In this document: positions 1 through 11,908 of the stretch, in pieces
Position numbering within the stretch: the first letter of the stretch is position 1
How the letters are laid out: each line of letters opens with the position of its first letter
Origin: Euglena gracilis
Taxonomy: Eukaryota > Euglenida > Euglenophyceae > Euglenales
Assembly: GCA_039621445.1 (NCBI GenBank)
Contig: CP154954.1
Location: forward strand, 14,054,387-14,118,386
Length of the DNA stretch: 64,000 nucleotides
Direction: 5' to 3'
Made by a program: the position numbers and the translations under genes
The notes under the pieces: generated by a model
Seen by the model: only the letters and a program-made list of their open reading frames with translations
Database searches by the model: none
What the model was told of the DNA's origin: nothing

Positions 1-2357
1 TCCGAAATTTGCTTTTTTTGCATTTTTTTTGCATTTTTTTGCAATAAATTTTTTTTGCATTTTTAAAATATTTTACCTTGGACAATTTTTTGTAGTTGGT
101 CGCCATGTCATGTTTGGTCCCTCTGCAGTTGCCTGGGGTCTTTGGTACTTTCACCCTAGTAAAAGGCCGCCACTTTAATGATGTTGATGGTGACCTGGAG
201 GGACGATTTGCTTTGCCTGAACGTGCAGGTGCCATTCGTGTTGATTTTCAAAGCTTCAGTGCTTGCCGTTGTCTTCCAGGAGGTCTTCTTTGTGAATCAT
301 TGGCAGGTACACCGGCATTGTCACATGTTCACGGATTTTAGGCAGCAAACCTCTGTTATATTCCAGCCTTTTCTCAGGGGTTTAATGCAAGTTGCATTTT
401 TCTGCATTTTTTTGCATTTTTTTACTTGCATAATTTGAAGGGCCAAGTTGCATATCCCCCCCTGTTTTAACTGAGTTTTCAATTTCTTAAAATAGAAATG
501 CTTTTCACACCAAATTGCTTTTCAGAGAAGTGGTTAATTAATTTATCAATGTTTTTGAGTACTGCTCAGATGTTTACAAGGGTGGGGGCCAGAACGATTG
601 GCCCATTAATTTTGCAGTGGGCAAAGTTGTTTGGGGTACTGAAATGACCCCTCCCAATTAGAAGCCCCCAGGAGTTATTGTTCGGTCAGTCTGCGGAAAA
701 CCCGAGGGGGGCTTCTAATGGGGCACCCTTGTGTGGGGCCCAAAAAACTTTCGGCGCTTCGCGTCGGGTGTAAAAAGTCAGGCTTTTTGGGCTTGTGTTG
801 ACGTGGAAATAATTCCTTTTTATGCGCACACTCTCGGGTCCCCTGCCAGAGTTCCTCGAAGATTTCACTCTTTTTGATGCCCCCAAAGAATCCGATCCAC
901 CTGCATTTGTGTGCTTGTGGTTGGCCAGCGCCTTGAATACGTACAGCTGCTTGGGGGAGGGGGGCTGTTATTTGGATTTTTGGCGGCGGGAAACCCGAGG
1001 GGGGGGGGGCTTCTATTTGGGGGGGTTCAACCCCCTTGTCCAATTAATTTTGCACCGTTTTGGCCTGTTTTTGACTCAGCCGTTTTTGGGTCATTTCGGG
1101 GTCAAAAATACACAAAAAAATAATACAAAAAAAATTCAAAATGTCTCCCAAATTACGGCCTATCAAAGGAAATCACTGTGTACTTGTGTAATTCTTAGCT
1201 GTAGAGGCTGCCAGGTCTACGTTCAGCTGCACGCCTACCTCCTGATATGGCCCCTTTTGGATTGTTTTGGTCTCCCAGTAAGATGGTCATTAAAACAGCC
1301 ACTGTTCGTCTCAGACTGGGGGGGCACCTATGGCGTCAATTATTGACCATGGGTTGGGGTATAGGGCCATTTTAGGCTGTTTTTGGTCCTGTTGGCTAAC
1401 TCATCACTTTAACCAGTTTGGGCATTTTGGCAATTTCCGACAACTTTTGGGCCATTTTTGGCGTTGTTGGTCATTTCTAAGGGCACTTGTGGCAATTTTT
1501 AGCCAAATTATTGCAACCTTTCGTTGTTTGTCGCAACCCTTCAGAATGCTGAGCCACGTTTTGCATTATCATCAGCCATTCTGGGTATTTTTTAACCTTT
1601 TTGGGGGGGCCCCATCGGACTGTTGCTTACCAATTACCAATGTTTGCCGTTTGGAGAATTTTTGTTTTGATTGATTTTTTTTGCGCTAACCACCACATCC
1701 TGATTTTCACGAAAGCATATCCTTTTGCACGCTTTCCTTTGCGGGGAGAGGGGGCAAAGTGGACGGTTACTTTTCGGCATTCTCCCTGGCAAAGATATTT
1801 GTGCCTGAAAACTTTAACCCCCCCCTCCAAAATGACCCCAAAACCCAGGACCCCAAAAGAAGGCATGTACTCATTTTGGGCGGGATTTTTTTTAGGGCAC
1901 CTTAAAGTCAGGTTGGTGGGTCATTTTTCAAAAAGCACCAACACACCGGGCGTGCCGAACCCATGGCCCAGGGCTGTGCGGGAAGCCCCGAAATCATATG
2001 TGTGCTCCGGCCCCCACCGCCAGGCCTTCCCGTGATTCCAGAGGCGCCGATTTTTCAGTCAAAATGGAACCAAAGCAGTTTTCTTTGTGCGGTTGCTGTG
2101 GTTGTGGGGGGTCGACCACCCCCAGGGTATTAAGTGAGCGTTGGTTTTGAACAGGGGGGAGGGGAGGGCCCCCCCCCTCCCCCCTAGGGGAGGGGGGTCC
2201 AGTCCACCCCCCCCAGGGTCGAGAGGGGTCCCGGGGACCCCCATGGAACCAATAGTTTTTCCTTCTCTAGCGCTTCGTGCCACAGCCTTGTGGGTTTCCC
2301 ATCTGTTCCCATCTGTTTTTGTCGATTTGCTCGGGGAAAATATCGCCAAAAACACCA
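1..2357. other. Non-coding, low-complexity stretch
   Basis: No exon-like segment was found. The first 65 bases and 390-430 are T-rich with repeated GCATTTTT. 1050-1900 is T-rich, and 2156-2240 is almost pure C/G runs. Open frames here are short and show no recognisable domain or GC-rich codon bias like the real exons further on. Confidence 0.6.
648..1030. repeat. Inverted/direct repeat block (CTTCTATTTGGGGG type)
   Basis: One inverted copy (CAATTAGAAGCCCCC near 655) faces two direct copies of AAACCCGAGGGGGG followed by GGCTTCTA (near 699 and 990). This looks like a MITE or a remnant of one. Similar TTATATTTGGGGG blocks recur at 13.45-13.82 kb and 49.39-49.89 kb. Confidence 0.45.
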
Positions 2358-2392
2358 TTTCCCTTAGGCGGCCAATTAGGACAGTATTTTTT

Positions 2393-3192
2393 TGCCACTA
2401 GTGGCATGGGATTACGCTATGCTGTGCAGGTGCCTTTTTCAGGCATGTGCATTTTGCAGCTGTTAGGTTTCACAGGGAATCCCCTTTTCTACTGCTCTTG
2501 TGAAGTTGTCCTCTTTGGTGGCGCCCTGAGGCTTGCCTGCTGTTTCTCTGCCTCGTGTTCGTTTGTTGAAGGTATGTCTGTGGTGAAGTAGTTCTAGTTT
2601 TTGTTTTGATTTGGTTTGCTGGTGTGCAGAAATTGTGGTGTTTTCTTATACATTCTGTTGTTTTTGTTTGGAACATTATCCACGTGTGAACTTTCGTGGC
2701 CAATTTCCTCGTTCCCGATGCAACACTTCCTTTTGTCCTCTTTTACCACTAGCAATGGATGCATTGCCCGTGATTTGCTTGCAACGGATGCCTTGTTTGT
2801 GAACGCCACTAGATCTGATGGGGGTTGTTGTGGGTGATCGATATCTTTTTGCATGTGTGGGGAAGGTGTTGCTTTTTGAATGAGGTGTGTCGCATTTCAC
2901 CTGCTTCCAGTTCTGTTTAGTGCTTTTGAAAGGGAGTTTTAGCATAATTGAGCTCCTGTTGAAGCATGAATTACTGTTTTATGCCACTGGTGGCATAAAA
3001 CAGCGAAAAGGATGTTCAAATGCGTCTTTTTTGAGACTCCTCTTTTTTGTACTCGGTGGATGCTCTTATTAAATTTAGACGGCTGAAAACACTGATTTTT
3101 GGCGATCAGATGATCGTTTTTGCCACCAGTGTCAACAGACGCCCTGAACCTCTTGTGGCGTGTCTAATTCTATTTTTCTGCCATTGGTGTCA
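2393..3192. repeat. Left subterminal palindrome cluster of the transposon
   Basis: Four copies of a palindrome with core TGCCACTAGTGGCA or a close variant lie at 2393-2406, 2984-2993 (inside a 30-bp near-perfect palindrome at 2974-3003), 3121-3134 and 3179-3192. Position near the end suggests transposase binding sites, as in several DNA transposon superfamilies; that role is inferred. Confidence 0.7.
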
Positions 3193-3580
3193 TAAAAAGG
3201 GAGTGTGCTCTGAAATGACGTGCATCTTTGTGTATGCCCGGATTCGTTTGAATGAAGGGCAGCGATGTGTGGTTTCCTTGTTCGGGGTGCATTCATCTTT
3301 GCACGTACCTTGGAGGTGTGATTCAAAACAAAAAACCCTTTGCAAGGGCCAAGTTGGTTCCTGTTCTTCTTCTGCGTGGCTTTCCAAGCCCAAGTTTTCC
3401 ATCATGACCGGCAACCCCGCCTCCGGCTGAACGGTGCTTCTCAACACCAGGCTTCCAGATTCTCTGATCTGAGTATGTGTTTTGCAGTTCATATGGTTGG
3501 TCCCTTCTGTTGCGTCTGTCGCTTTTGTTGGGTTGTGTGGATGGTCTGTTTCCCCCTGTTCACCGTAAACAGAAGCCATA

Positions 3581-5279
3581 ATGGCGAAAGCCCTTGTAGC
3601 ACCCGATGCTAGTGGTCTGATGAACGATGGCTTTGAAATGGTGAGCGGTGACTGCACAGAGGCAGCAAGGCGTGGAGAGACGTTGGGTAAAACCATTGCA
3701 AGATGCACCTGGCAAAGCGTTGACGACACGATCCAAACAGCTCTGGATTGGCACTCCCCGGCATTTCAGTATTTCACCCTCGTTGACCGCTTTTGTGTGA
3801 AAATTTCAGAAGGAGGAAGCGTTGCAGCGGTTGGAATTTGAGCTGCAGAATGCAGCTTCAAGGGTTTCACGTGAACGCCGCCGAGCAGATTCTCCGGACT
3901 CATCATGATAAGGGCCAATGCCATTCCATGTGCAAGGCATTGTTCATGTTGACCATGTGTGGGGGATGTTGTTGATTTGTATTTTCTTTCAATCCTCCAG
4001 GAGGTTGATACTGAAGGAAAACGTCGTTGAGGCTCTTTTTGACTTTTTTTTGAATTGTTTTTGGTCGACTTGGTTGAGCAAATACTGTCCCTGGCTGCCC
4101 GCCTCTGCCAAAATGTAAGTTTCCTGCTTCTCTTTCATGACCAGCTGCCCAAAATGACCACTCATTATTATGTCCCAGACCTGCATCTTGATGAAGAGTC
4201 CTCTGAAGGTGGTGCTGACCATGCTGAACACGCTGAGCTTTGCGCAAGGGGTGACATGCATGTCAATCACCCTGAAATTGATGATGGAATGGTTCAACCT
4301 CCTCCCACAAGAAAGCAAAACCTGCAGTGGACGTGCAAAGTGTTCAAAGGGCAGATTTTGACGAGGTGAAGGAGATGACAAAGACCGAGGCTGTTCAGTG
4401 GGCAAGCACAAAGGAAACTGCAATGTGGTTCTCGGCGATGGGGAAGGGAGTGAACTTTGAGAAGCTCGCCTGGGACACGACGTGCTTCTTTGGTCAGGGC
4501 TATGCCATCGACGACAACCATTTTGAGAGGCTTGTTGCCAATTTCAAGCTGCGTCCACCCCCGCGGCCGATCGAAGTCACCATTTGGGAGAATGAGGGTG
4601 ATAAGAAGATGTACATCCTGGCAAAGCATTTCAGCGAAAGTTGTACAACAAATCAAGAACGAGCGTTTCCTGCTTGGATTGCCATTGGAGAGGTAACAGA
4701 AGGTCGTCATTGCGGATGTGCTAAATTACAACACGCCCTGTCCATCCGGAGGAAGGTGAGCGGTGCAGACAACGCTATTGTGGTCCTTCAAAGGGTGACC
4801 ACCATATTGGAGTGCATGACTATTTTCTTGAATGACAAAGACGTCGATTTCAGGTCAAGGCTAGCACGAGCAGTAAAGGGCGCTGGGCTGGTGACAGACA
4901 GGAATAACCCGTGGAACAACATTTGACGATGGGAACCTCTGGCGTCAATGATCACCTTCTGGGGTGTTTGAGCCCTGGAGGCATTGAAGAAGTTCGAGAA
5001 TAGCTTGAGCTCCACTCGCTGAAGAACCTGGCGATGGTGATTGTCCCCGCATACCTAGAGGATGCCATCACCGCCATGACAGCCAAGAAGGCCAACATCA
5101 GGACCGCGAACAATGCTCTGAACCGCAGTTTATTATGTGGAAGCTGGCATGTATTGACCTTCCTGTGCATGCAGAACGGCGCAATCCCAGCCTGGTTTGG
5201 TCATTGCAATGGTGTTGAAACAACGTTGTTCACATATTTTATTTGCTTTTTGAGTGAGGGTTCTGCTTCACAATAGGAT
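3581..5279 (+). CDS. Putative spliced gene inside the transposon (possible transposase), function unknown
   Basis: The centre of the element holds several exon-like open frames on the plus strand. An ATG at 3581 opens MAKALVAPDASGLMNDG. A possible exon after an acceptor at about 3811 reads KEEALQRLEFELQNAASRVS and looks helical. The longest frame runs from about 4285 to 4926 and includes AWDTTCFFGQGYAIDDNHFE. Another follows at about 5008-5279 (VIVPAYLEDAITAMTAKKAN). Possible short introns have GTAAGT (4114) and GTGAGC donors. No catalytic DDE/D triad or known domain was recognised. The exon structure is approximate. Placement between the palindrome-bearing ends makes a transposition protein the natural guess, but homology was not seen. 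Confidence 0.4.
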
Positions 5280-5348
5280 AAGGGCGAGTTGTATATATAG
5301 GTTCATGTAATGTGGATCACCTGGTTTCCGTTCAATTGTGTCAATTTA

Positions 5349-6081
5349 TGACACCAGTGTCATAAAATTCAATTTAGAGCCTCATGTTGCATGCGGTTTT
5401 TTTGGCACACTACATCTTGAAACATGTTCTTCATTCGAGTGTCAATTTATGCCACTAGTGGCAGAAGTTGACAGTATTTAGAGTACATGATTGAGAAATG
5501 TGATTGTTTGGAATGCCATATGAAAGGGGATAGATGGTGGGGCACTCTGTTCAAATCTGTGAGGGTCTCAGTTTTCATTGTAGACGTGCTTTCATGACCA
5601 TAGCAGTTGCTGCTGAAGTCAAGCGCCTCATGACCTTGGTTTTTGCACGGTTCAGAATGACCATGCAGGCATGCATAAATGGGGGAACGCATTTTGGAGA
5701 GCAATCAGAGCCTTGTGAAGAAACAACAGTGCAAGCACTCCCCATAACTATGCACCCTCCCCGCTTTTTGGTTCTTCCGTTCTATCACAAACTTCCAACC
5801 CCCTCCGAGTGTCGGCTGCGGCACATTGCTGCCGGTGCAGATGATAAAGGTACACTCCCGTCCATGGAAACAGAGCGAATAGTGGCTTTTGACCTGTAAT
5901 TTCCCTTCCTGGGTTTATTTTTTGAGGCCTGGTGCAAGATGCACACCTGTGTGTAAAATCCCATTTCATGGGGAAAATGATACCCACACAGAAGGGTGCA
6001 ACAAGGACAAAGACACGAAGTATCTCACGAGCATCGTCCACAGAGCACTTGTGAGTCAAAAACTTTATGCCACTAGTGGCA
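5349..6081. repeat. Right subterminal palindrome cluster of the transposon
   Basis: Three copies of the palindrome family are present: TGACACCAGTGTCA at 5349-5362, TGCCACTAGTGGCA at 5450-5463 (inside a 34-bp imperfect palindrome at 5440-5473), and the terminal copy at 6068-6081. No copy was noticed outside 2363-6110. Confidence 0.7.
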
Positions 6082-6284
6082 TAAATTTTTGTCCTAATTG
6101 GCCACCTAAGTTTCCGCGCGGATTTTTCTTTACCTCAAAAAGGGGAGGGGGCGTCGACCCCCCCCCTTTCCACCCCCTCCCTGGGCGGAGAGGGGGTTCC
6201 AGACCACCCCCCCACCCCTTTTTTCCCTCTCATCTAATACCCTGCCCCCCCCCCCAGGTGAGGGGGCAACCTCCCCCCCCCCAG

Positions 6285-9200
6285 GCCTTCCTGTACAGCC
6301 TTGCCATATGGCCCGCCGGGCGGCGCAGGGCCGACCTCATCACGAAGCACCAGGCGGAGCCGTACCGCGTGTTCACGTCTCGGTCGGAGCACCGGCTGCT
6401 GCTGCGGTCCGACAACGCGGACCAGCGGCTCACCCCCACCGGGTGTGTCGGAGTACCCAAAACACCCTCTTTGGCTGTTTTTTTTTTGTTTGCAACCAGG
6501 GAGGCATGACCCCCCCCCTTAAGGGGCAGGCACCTAGGGTTGTTAGGGGCAAATTCAGGACGCTTCTACTGGAACTTCCGAGTAAACATGTGGGTAGCCC
6601 CTCCCCCCCCCCCCCCGGCGCCTGAAGTGAGCCACACTTGCAAACCTGGCTTTTTTGGGATTGGCCTACCCACTGCACTGGTCAACTTGACTGAAGCCAA
6701 TTTTCGGGGAGGGGCACTACCAAGATAATGGGTAATTATTGATTGTGTTTTTTTTGGAGATTACACCATTTTTGTCCTCAGCAGTCGATCTGGGGTCTCA
6801 CACTCAACCATACACCCTAAGCAGGCATCCCATTCCCCCGGAACATTCACACCTGACCCGCCCTGTTCAGTTGCATCATCCAAATGACGGAGTCGCCCGT
6901 TGGATCGCTGCCCTCCCGGCCCAGGTACGAGTATGGCCTCGTTGCTGAACGGCAGTGGCAGGAGTTCCAGGCGAAGTGCGCCCGACCCAGCCCCCCGCCG
7001 GTGTCCCCCCCATGGCTAAAGGAGACCGGGTCCACAACCCATTTGTGCAGCGCGTGGGCGAACGCAAAATGCATCGGCAACGCAGCTTCTTGTATGGCCC
7101 CTGACAGGAATGAAAACTCGGCCTTCCGGTGTTTAGAGGAGGCTCGCATTCAGGGGACATACTCGGGTGCTGTGCGGACCCACTGGAATTGCATGAACTG
7201 CCTGGACTGCGTGCCTGTGAGCGTTCCGTTGCTTGGCCGGCTGAGGCGAGGACGGAGGGCTGCCCACAATGGAGAAGGAGAAAGCGCGCCTGGGGACGGT
7301 GCGGGTGGATCCCAATCGTGCGGCATTGTGTTTTGGTCCATCGTTGTGGTTGCTTTATTTCATTTCATTTATTTTATTTTATTTTGAAATGTTTTTGCAT
7401 GGATTTCGTTGCAGCTGCCATTTCTGTTGCCTTCTCGACGCCTTGGAGACTGCGGCACGGCCTCGGCACACCGCTGGGGCAGGCATTGGTCGTCGAGAGC
7501 GGGCAGGAGATGAAGTTGGCAATGTCCCTTGAGCACACCGTGGCCGACCAGTTGAAGCTGTTTGGAACCTCCATAACTCCCCCTCAAGTATAAGGCCCAC
7601 CCAATTATGTATGCCCATTAGACCACAGACGGGGCTTCATGTTTGGGCCCATAAAAATTAAAAAATATATACAAATACAGACATATATAGAAAAATTTTC
7701 AAACCTTCAAATAACGACCAATTTTATTCCAAAACGATGTCTGTGCCTCCCAGATTTCCCCAAAGTGCCTTTTTTGCCCAAGATGAACTATTTCTGAGAA
7801 ACGGTAAAATACTCCCAAAATTTTCCTTCGTGCAAAGTATCTGATGATCTTTGTTTTAGAAACAAAAAAATGTGCATGTGAGAGGGCACTCATTGTCCTG
7901 CCTTTTTTAAGGTGCACAATGTCCTGCCCCTGTGTAGGGCATGCAAGGCGGAGAAGACATTTTCAACCCACGCTCACCCCCCACCCTCCCCCCAGGGGGG
8001 CTGGGGTCGTGTAGAGGGGGGGGGCATGAAAGCCCCGTACGCCTTGCAACATGGTGAACATTCCCTGAGTGTTGGGCGATTCTGAGCGTTGCAGCCCTGC
8101 CCCAGCCACAGTGTGGGGTCGAGGGGATCCTCCGCCGGCCACACGTGCAATACAGCCTGTTGGAAGCCAGGGCACGCAGCCGTGCCAGCGCTTTGAAAAG
8201 CAATATTGGGCAGCGCTCCCATGCTGTCTTTTGAAATTTAGCAAACACATGCATTTCTGTAAATGTTCTTGGGATTGTTGAGAAAAATTTGCCTCTTCGG
8301 AATTTATTTCCCAGAATTATATGACCCAACAATATGTATGAGGAAGACGCAGAGATGGAAGGGGGGGGCTGTTCCCCACCCCCTGGACCATATCTGCCCT
8401 TCTTGCAGGGTCCGGCCCCGCCTGGGGTTGGTACTTGGGGTCGGTTGGTTCTTGGCGTTTTTGACAAAATTTTACCCCAAAAAATCCCCAAACGTGACAT
8501 TTCTAGCAATTTTTGGGGGCAAAATTTTTCTGTCACCCAGACACCACTCCTTCTGCCCCCCACACATGCACACACACACACACACATGAACACATGCACC
8601 CACAGACAAGCACACACATTTGCATGCACGCACGCAAGTACACACCCGTGCAGACTCACACACACTCCCTCACACTCACACACAGACGCACGACACACAA
8701 CCACGCATGCGCAGTACAAAGCCACCCACCACACCACACGCGTGCGCGCGCACCAACCCGCGGGTCTCAACCCTGTCGCCGGCCCACGGCTACGGGGCAC
8801 CTCCCGAGGCCGACCTGCAGGCGGAGGAGAAGGACTCCGTGGAGGTGGACATCAAGTACGAGGGCTTCATCCGCCGGGCGCAGCTGCAGGCGGAACGGGT
8901 GGCAGCGTCGATGGGGATGAAGCCACGCCCGCTCCTGAAGACAAGGGGGGTGAATGCCTGTCGCATTTTTTTCCGCGTGTGCATTTTTTGCACATTTTTT
9001 TTTCTTCCAAAAATGTGCAAACATGCATTTTGTGCATTTTCGCATTTTTTTGCAGTTTTGTCCGGTTTTTTTTTGCCGTTTTGGCACATTTTTTTTGTGA
9101 TTTTTACATTTACACATTTTTTTGCACTTTCTGACCATTTTCGCAATTTTTTTTCCAATTTCTTGAATGGTTTGATTTTTTTTTGAAACCGACATTTTCT

Positions 9201-9717
9201 TCAAAATTCCATACAATTATAGAAATCCGGCACCATTTTTGCATATTTTTGGGGGCATTTTTTGCATTTTTCGTAATTTTGGTGCATTTTCTCTAAAATT
9301 TCGAGCATTTCTGTGCAGTTTTTTCCAAAAACATGTACATTTTTTTTTGCGCATTATTGAGCATTCTTGCGCAATTTCCCCAACACCTGCCACCTTTTTC
9401 CCAAAAAAGAATTGTTCCGATGCGAGATTTAACAAATCTGCCTCAAGTCCCACCCAACGCCCTGCGCTCGGCGTTCTTCTGCCCCCCCCCCCCCAGCGGG
9501 GGAGGCGTGCCAGCAATTGCCCGCCGACCTGGACTACGCCGCCATCCACACCATCTCCTTCATCGGCCGCGAGAAGCTGCGCGAGGTCCGCCCGGAGACC
9601 CTGGCCCAGGCCAGCCGCATCCCCGGCGTGACGAGCGCCGACGTGGCGGCCCTCCGCCCAGCGGCCCTTGCCCGAGACCCATCGGCAACGGTGGCGCCAC
9701 GCCCCGCGGCTGTTTAG
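6285..9717 (+). CDS. MTO1: tRNA uridine-5-carboxymethylaminomethyl modification enzyme (MnmG/GidA/MTO1), 3' half, multi-exon
   Basis: MnmG/MTO1 works with the GTPase MnmE to modify wobble uridine-34 of some tRNAs; in eukaryotes it acts in organelles. Exon 6285-6442 carries the hallmark [20 protein letters not shown] followed by ADQRLTPTG. It ends in phase 2, and exon 6925-about 6978 completes the glycine and continues [14 protein letters not shown], as in the family. A likely small exon near 7257-7318 reads [13 protein letters not shown]. Exon 7415-about 7590 is tentative. Exon about 8821-8949 has [15 protein letters not shown], and the last exon, 9514-9717, has [20 protein letters not shown] and ends in TAG. 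Phases agree at the first and last junctions listed. The FAD-binding N-terminal exons were not found and may lie upstream of the window or be missed. Introns contain a (CA)n tract and GCATTTTT arrays. Confidence 0.88.
6443..6924 (+). other. MTO1 intron with C-run and T-run tracts
   Basis: The donor GTGTGT follows ACCGG and the acceptor is CCGGCCCAG. The intron holds runs of C (6602-6616) and T. Joining the flanks restores a Gly codon and keeps the MnmG reading frame. Confidence 0.7.
7591..8805. other. Intronic/non-coding stretch within MTO1
   Basis: No conserved exon was seen. It contains AT-rich DNA (7650-7900), C/G runs (7978-8030, 8355-8400) and the CA-rich tract. Long minus-strand open frames here mirror the repeat and are not credible genes. 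Confidence 0.6.
8566..8760. repeat. Degenerate (CA)n / CACACA-rich tract
   Basis: About 195 bases of CACACA with interspersed TG, GC and ACG units lie in the intron just before the conserved MTO1 exon at 8821. Confidence 0.85.
8965..9420. repeat. GCATTTTT-type low-complexity array
   Basis: T-rich DNA with repeated TTTGCATTTTT and TTGCACATTTT motifs fills the last MTO1 intron. Related arrays occur at 1-65, 24530-24870 and 25258-25330. Confidence 0.75.
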
Positions 9718-9800
9718 GAATTGGGAATTAGGAATTGGGAATTTTGGGAATTGGGAATTGGGAATTAGAAATTGGGAATTGGAAATTAGGAATTAGGAAT
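9718..9800. repeat. GGAATTGG/GGAATTAG minisatellite
   Basis: Around ten imperfect repeats of GGAATTGG or GGAATTAG start immediately after the MTO1 stop codon. Confidence 0.85.
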
Positions 9801-10245
9801 CGGATCCCCCATCTGGGTTGGGGGGGTTCCACCACACCCCCACCTTCCAGCTGCAGGGTATACCCTCCCAACCTTCCCATGCACCCTCCCACAAGGCCCA
9901 GGCTTGGCAGGGCACCCACCGCAGTTATTTGGTGTTAATGGTAAATGGTAATGGTCAATCACGGGTTGGGGGGATGAGTTCCAGTGCCCTGTGCTGGTTT
10001 CCACCAGTTTCCACCGCCGGCAGATTCTGCAAAAACATTTGGAAAAGAACTGTGTCGTGATAAACTGAACCAGAAAGCTCACCTTGAAGAACCGTGGTGA
10101 CATGGGTTGTGTTGTGCAAATTCCGACCCAATCAAACCCCAAAACGGAAAGGAAACTGCCACTGCGTGTGCCCATGTGGGCAGCCGCTGCCAGCGGCTGC
10201 ACCTCGACCTGCGGCGCAAGCGCTCCGAGGCCGCGGCCGCGGCAC

Positions 10246-10330
10246 CTGTGTGACGCATGTGACACGTGTGACATATGTGGCACGTGTGACACGTGTGACA
10301 CATGTGGCACGTGTGACGCGTGCGACACCG
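10246..10330. repeat. 9-bp tandem repeat (TGTGACACG)
   Basis: Roughly nine copies of a TGTGACACG-like unit. In one open frame this reads as repeated Cys-Asp-Thr/Cys-Gly-Thr triplets. Whether it is translated cannot be judged. Confidence 0.8.
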
Positions 10331-11261
10331 ATAATGCGCCCCGCCCTCCCTGCGAAAACCCCTGGAGAGGACGAGGGCCCCCGCTATGGGATCCTCCTCT
10401 GCACACATTGGAACCTTCTGACTGCGCGTTGCTGATCCAGTTCAATTTAATTTGCGGAGGTTCATGTGTCCTTGCAGCAAATGGCGGGAGGGCGTCCAAA
10501 TGGGGGGAGAGTGTGCCCCAACCTATTGAAATTGACGTGTGAGTGTGGTATCAGCCCTCCGCCCCCCCCCCCCTCTCGACCTGAAGTCTAAACAGGCTGA
10601 ATTCAAGGCGAGGCCGGCCCACCCGGGGAGCCTGGGCAGGCACTCCAAGGCACCCGGATCCGACCCCCGGGGGGTTGGGCAATTGTCCAAAAGTATCCAC
10701 ATTTGACTGATGGGGACTTCTCGTTCCGAAGGCGGTGGAGGCCTAGAACAGCCCATTTTTGGACACTTTTTTGGCCCACAACTAGGCAAGCACCGAACCC
10801 CCTCAGGGGTAGTGCCTGCCTGCCTACTCACTCCGAGACCCCGCTTCCCCGGGATTGGTCAAGTTCAACCATAATTAATGCCGCAGACCGCCTAACAAGT
10901 TTATTTTATTATTTTAAGCTTATTTGTTGTTATTTACTTGAAATGGCTTCTTTCCATCACAATGGCTTGCGACGACAGCAGGTCCCCTGACTCTGTCACC
11001 GGGTGGTTTTTTCTTCATGTGCTATACACAAAACTGTAGAGATTTTGTTTTTGAAACGCTGGCTTGTCCTTGAAGGCGACGCAGAAAAACAAAGGAAAAG
11101 GCATTCGGGAAACGGAAAAGCGCTAATTGCCCCTCCAACAAAGCTGAACAGGAAATTATGGGGGTGGATGGCAGCATTTCTGATGATGGGATGCTGGGAT
11201 GGGAGATGTTGAGGAATGCTGGGTGATGCTGGCATATTTTTTACACACTGTGAAGATTTAA

Positions 11262-11309
11262 GGTCGTATTTAAGCTCGTATTTAAGCTCGTATTTAAGCT
11301 CGCATTTTG
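11262..11309. repeat. 12-bp tandem repeat (GTATTTAAGCTC)
   Basis: About four copies of GTATTTAAGCTC in an otherwise featureless AT-rich stretch. Confidence 0.8.
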
Positions 11310-11842
11310 GATAAACGAGCAATCATTCCCCAAATCCCCCAAATCTCGCTGTTGCACTCCCCCTCGCTGCGCCCGTCCCACAGCGTCACGTGCCCGACTC
11401 CCCGGTCAGGGGTGGGCGGGCCATGTTCTGCTGCCCGTGCTGGCGGTGGCCACGGGTGGAGGAGCGCCGGGGCCGGCGGCCGCTTGCAGGGCGGTCCTCA
11501 ACAGCCGGGAAGGTTTTTTTTTGCGTTAAAGACCGCCCTGACGGGCTTCAACTTTTGGTTTAACTTTAATTCAGATTTGAAGTCAAACTTAACTTTGAAT
11601 TTGAATTTGAAATTAAAAGTTTATTTTTAATTTCATTTAAGGCAAAGAATTCTCCACGGTTTGGGTGGATGTGTGGGTCCAAGGATGCCAGATATAATTT
11701 TTTCCCCCGGACTCGACCTATTAAAGGCCATGTTTTCGGCGACTTTCCCCAACGGATATTTCATTGAAGGTGTTGGGACTGCGTATTATTTTTTGCTTAA
11801 CGACCGCCCTGACGGCGGGTGGAGGAGCGGCCGCTGGTGCCG

Positions 11843-11908
11843 ATGGCGGAGCCGCGGCTCGGCCCGGAGCGGCTGCAGGCGGTGCTCGGCACCGTCCCCG
11901 GGTTCCAG
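11843..11908 (+). CDS. Possible exon, function unknown
   Basis: A short GC-rich open segment starts at ATG and reads MAEPRLGPERLQAVLGTVPG, ending at CAG before a GT donor, in phase 0. Codon bias matches the confident exons. No domain was recognised, and phase does not match the next gene directly, so an unseen exon or a separate gene is possible. Confidence 0.35.

Larger units (their letters stand above)
2363..6110. mobile_element. Unclassified DNA transposon with TIRs and 5-bp TSD
   Basis: The two ends are inverted copies of each other. Each begins CTTAGG(C/T)GGCCAATTAG, matching 20 of 21 bases; after a short T-rich divergent stretch both carry the palindrome core TGCCACTAGTGGCA. The element is flanked directly by TTTCC on both sides (2358-2362 and 6111-6115), a perfect 5-bp target duplication. 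It is 3,748 bp long. Further palindromes of the same family sit inside both ends, and the centre (about 3.58-5.28 kb) carries exon-like open frames. The ends and TSD length do not match a superfamily I can name with confidence. Element boundaries are seen directly; mobility is inferred. Confidence 0.8.
9801..11842. other. Non-coding stretch with small tandem repeats
   Basis: Contains the 9-bp TGTGACACG repeat, the 12-bp GTATTTAAGCTC repeat, and a GC-rich patch at 11400-11510 that resembles, but does not clearly encode, an exon. No recognised domain. Confidence 0.5.

Noticed and set aside
7907-8800. 297-codon minus-strand frame
   Set aside because: Half of it is the CA/GT repeat read backwards, and it overlaps the plus-strand MTO1 introns. 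No domain.
9239-9410. Phe/His-rich frames in T-rich DNA
   Set aside because: They come from GCATTTTT arrays, as do those at 24429-24919.
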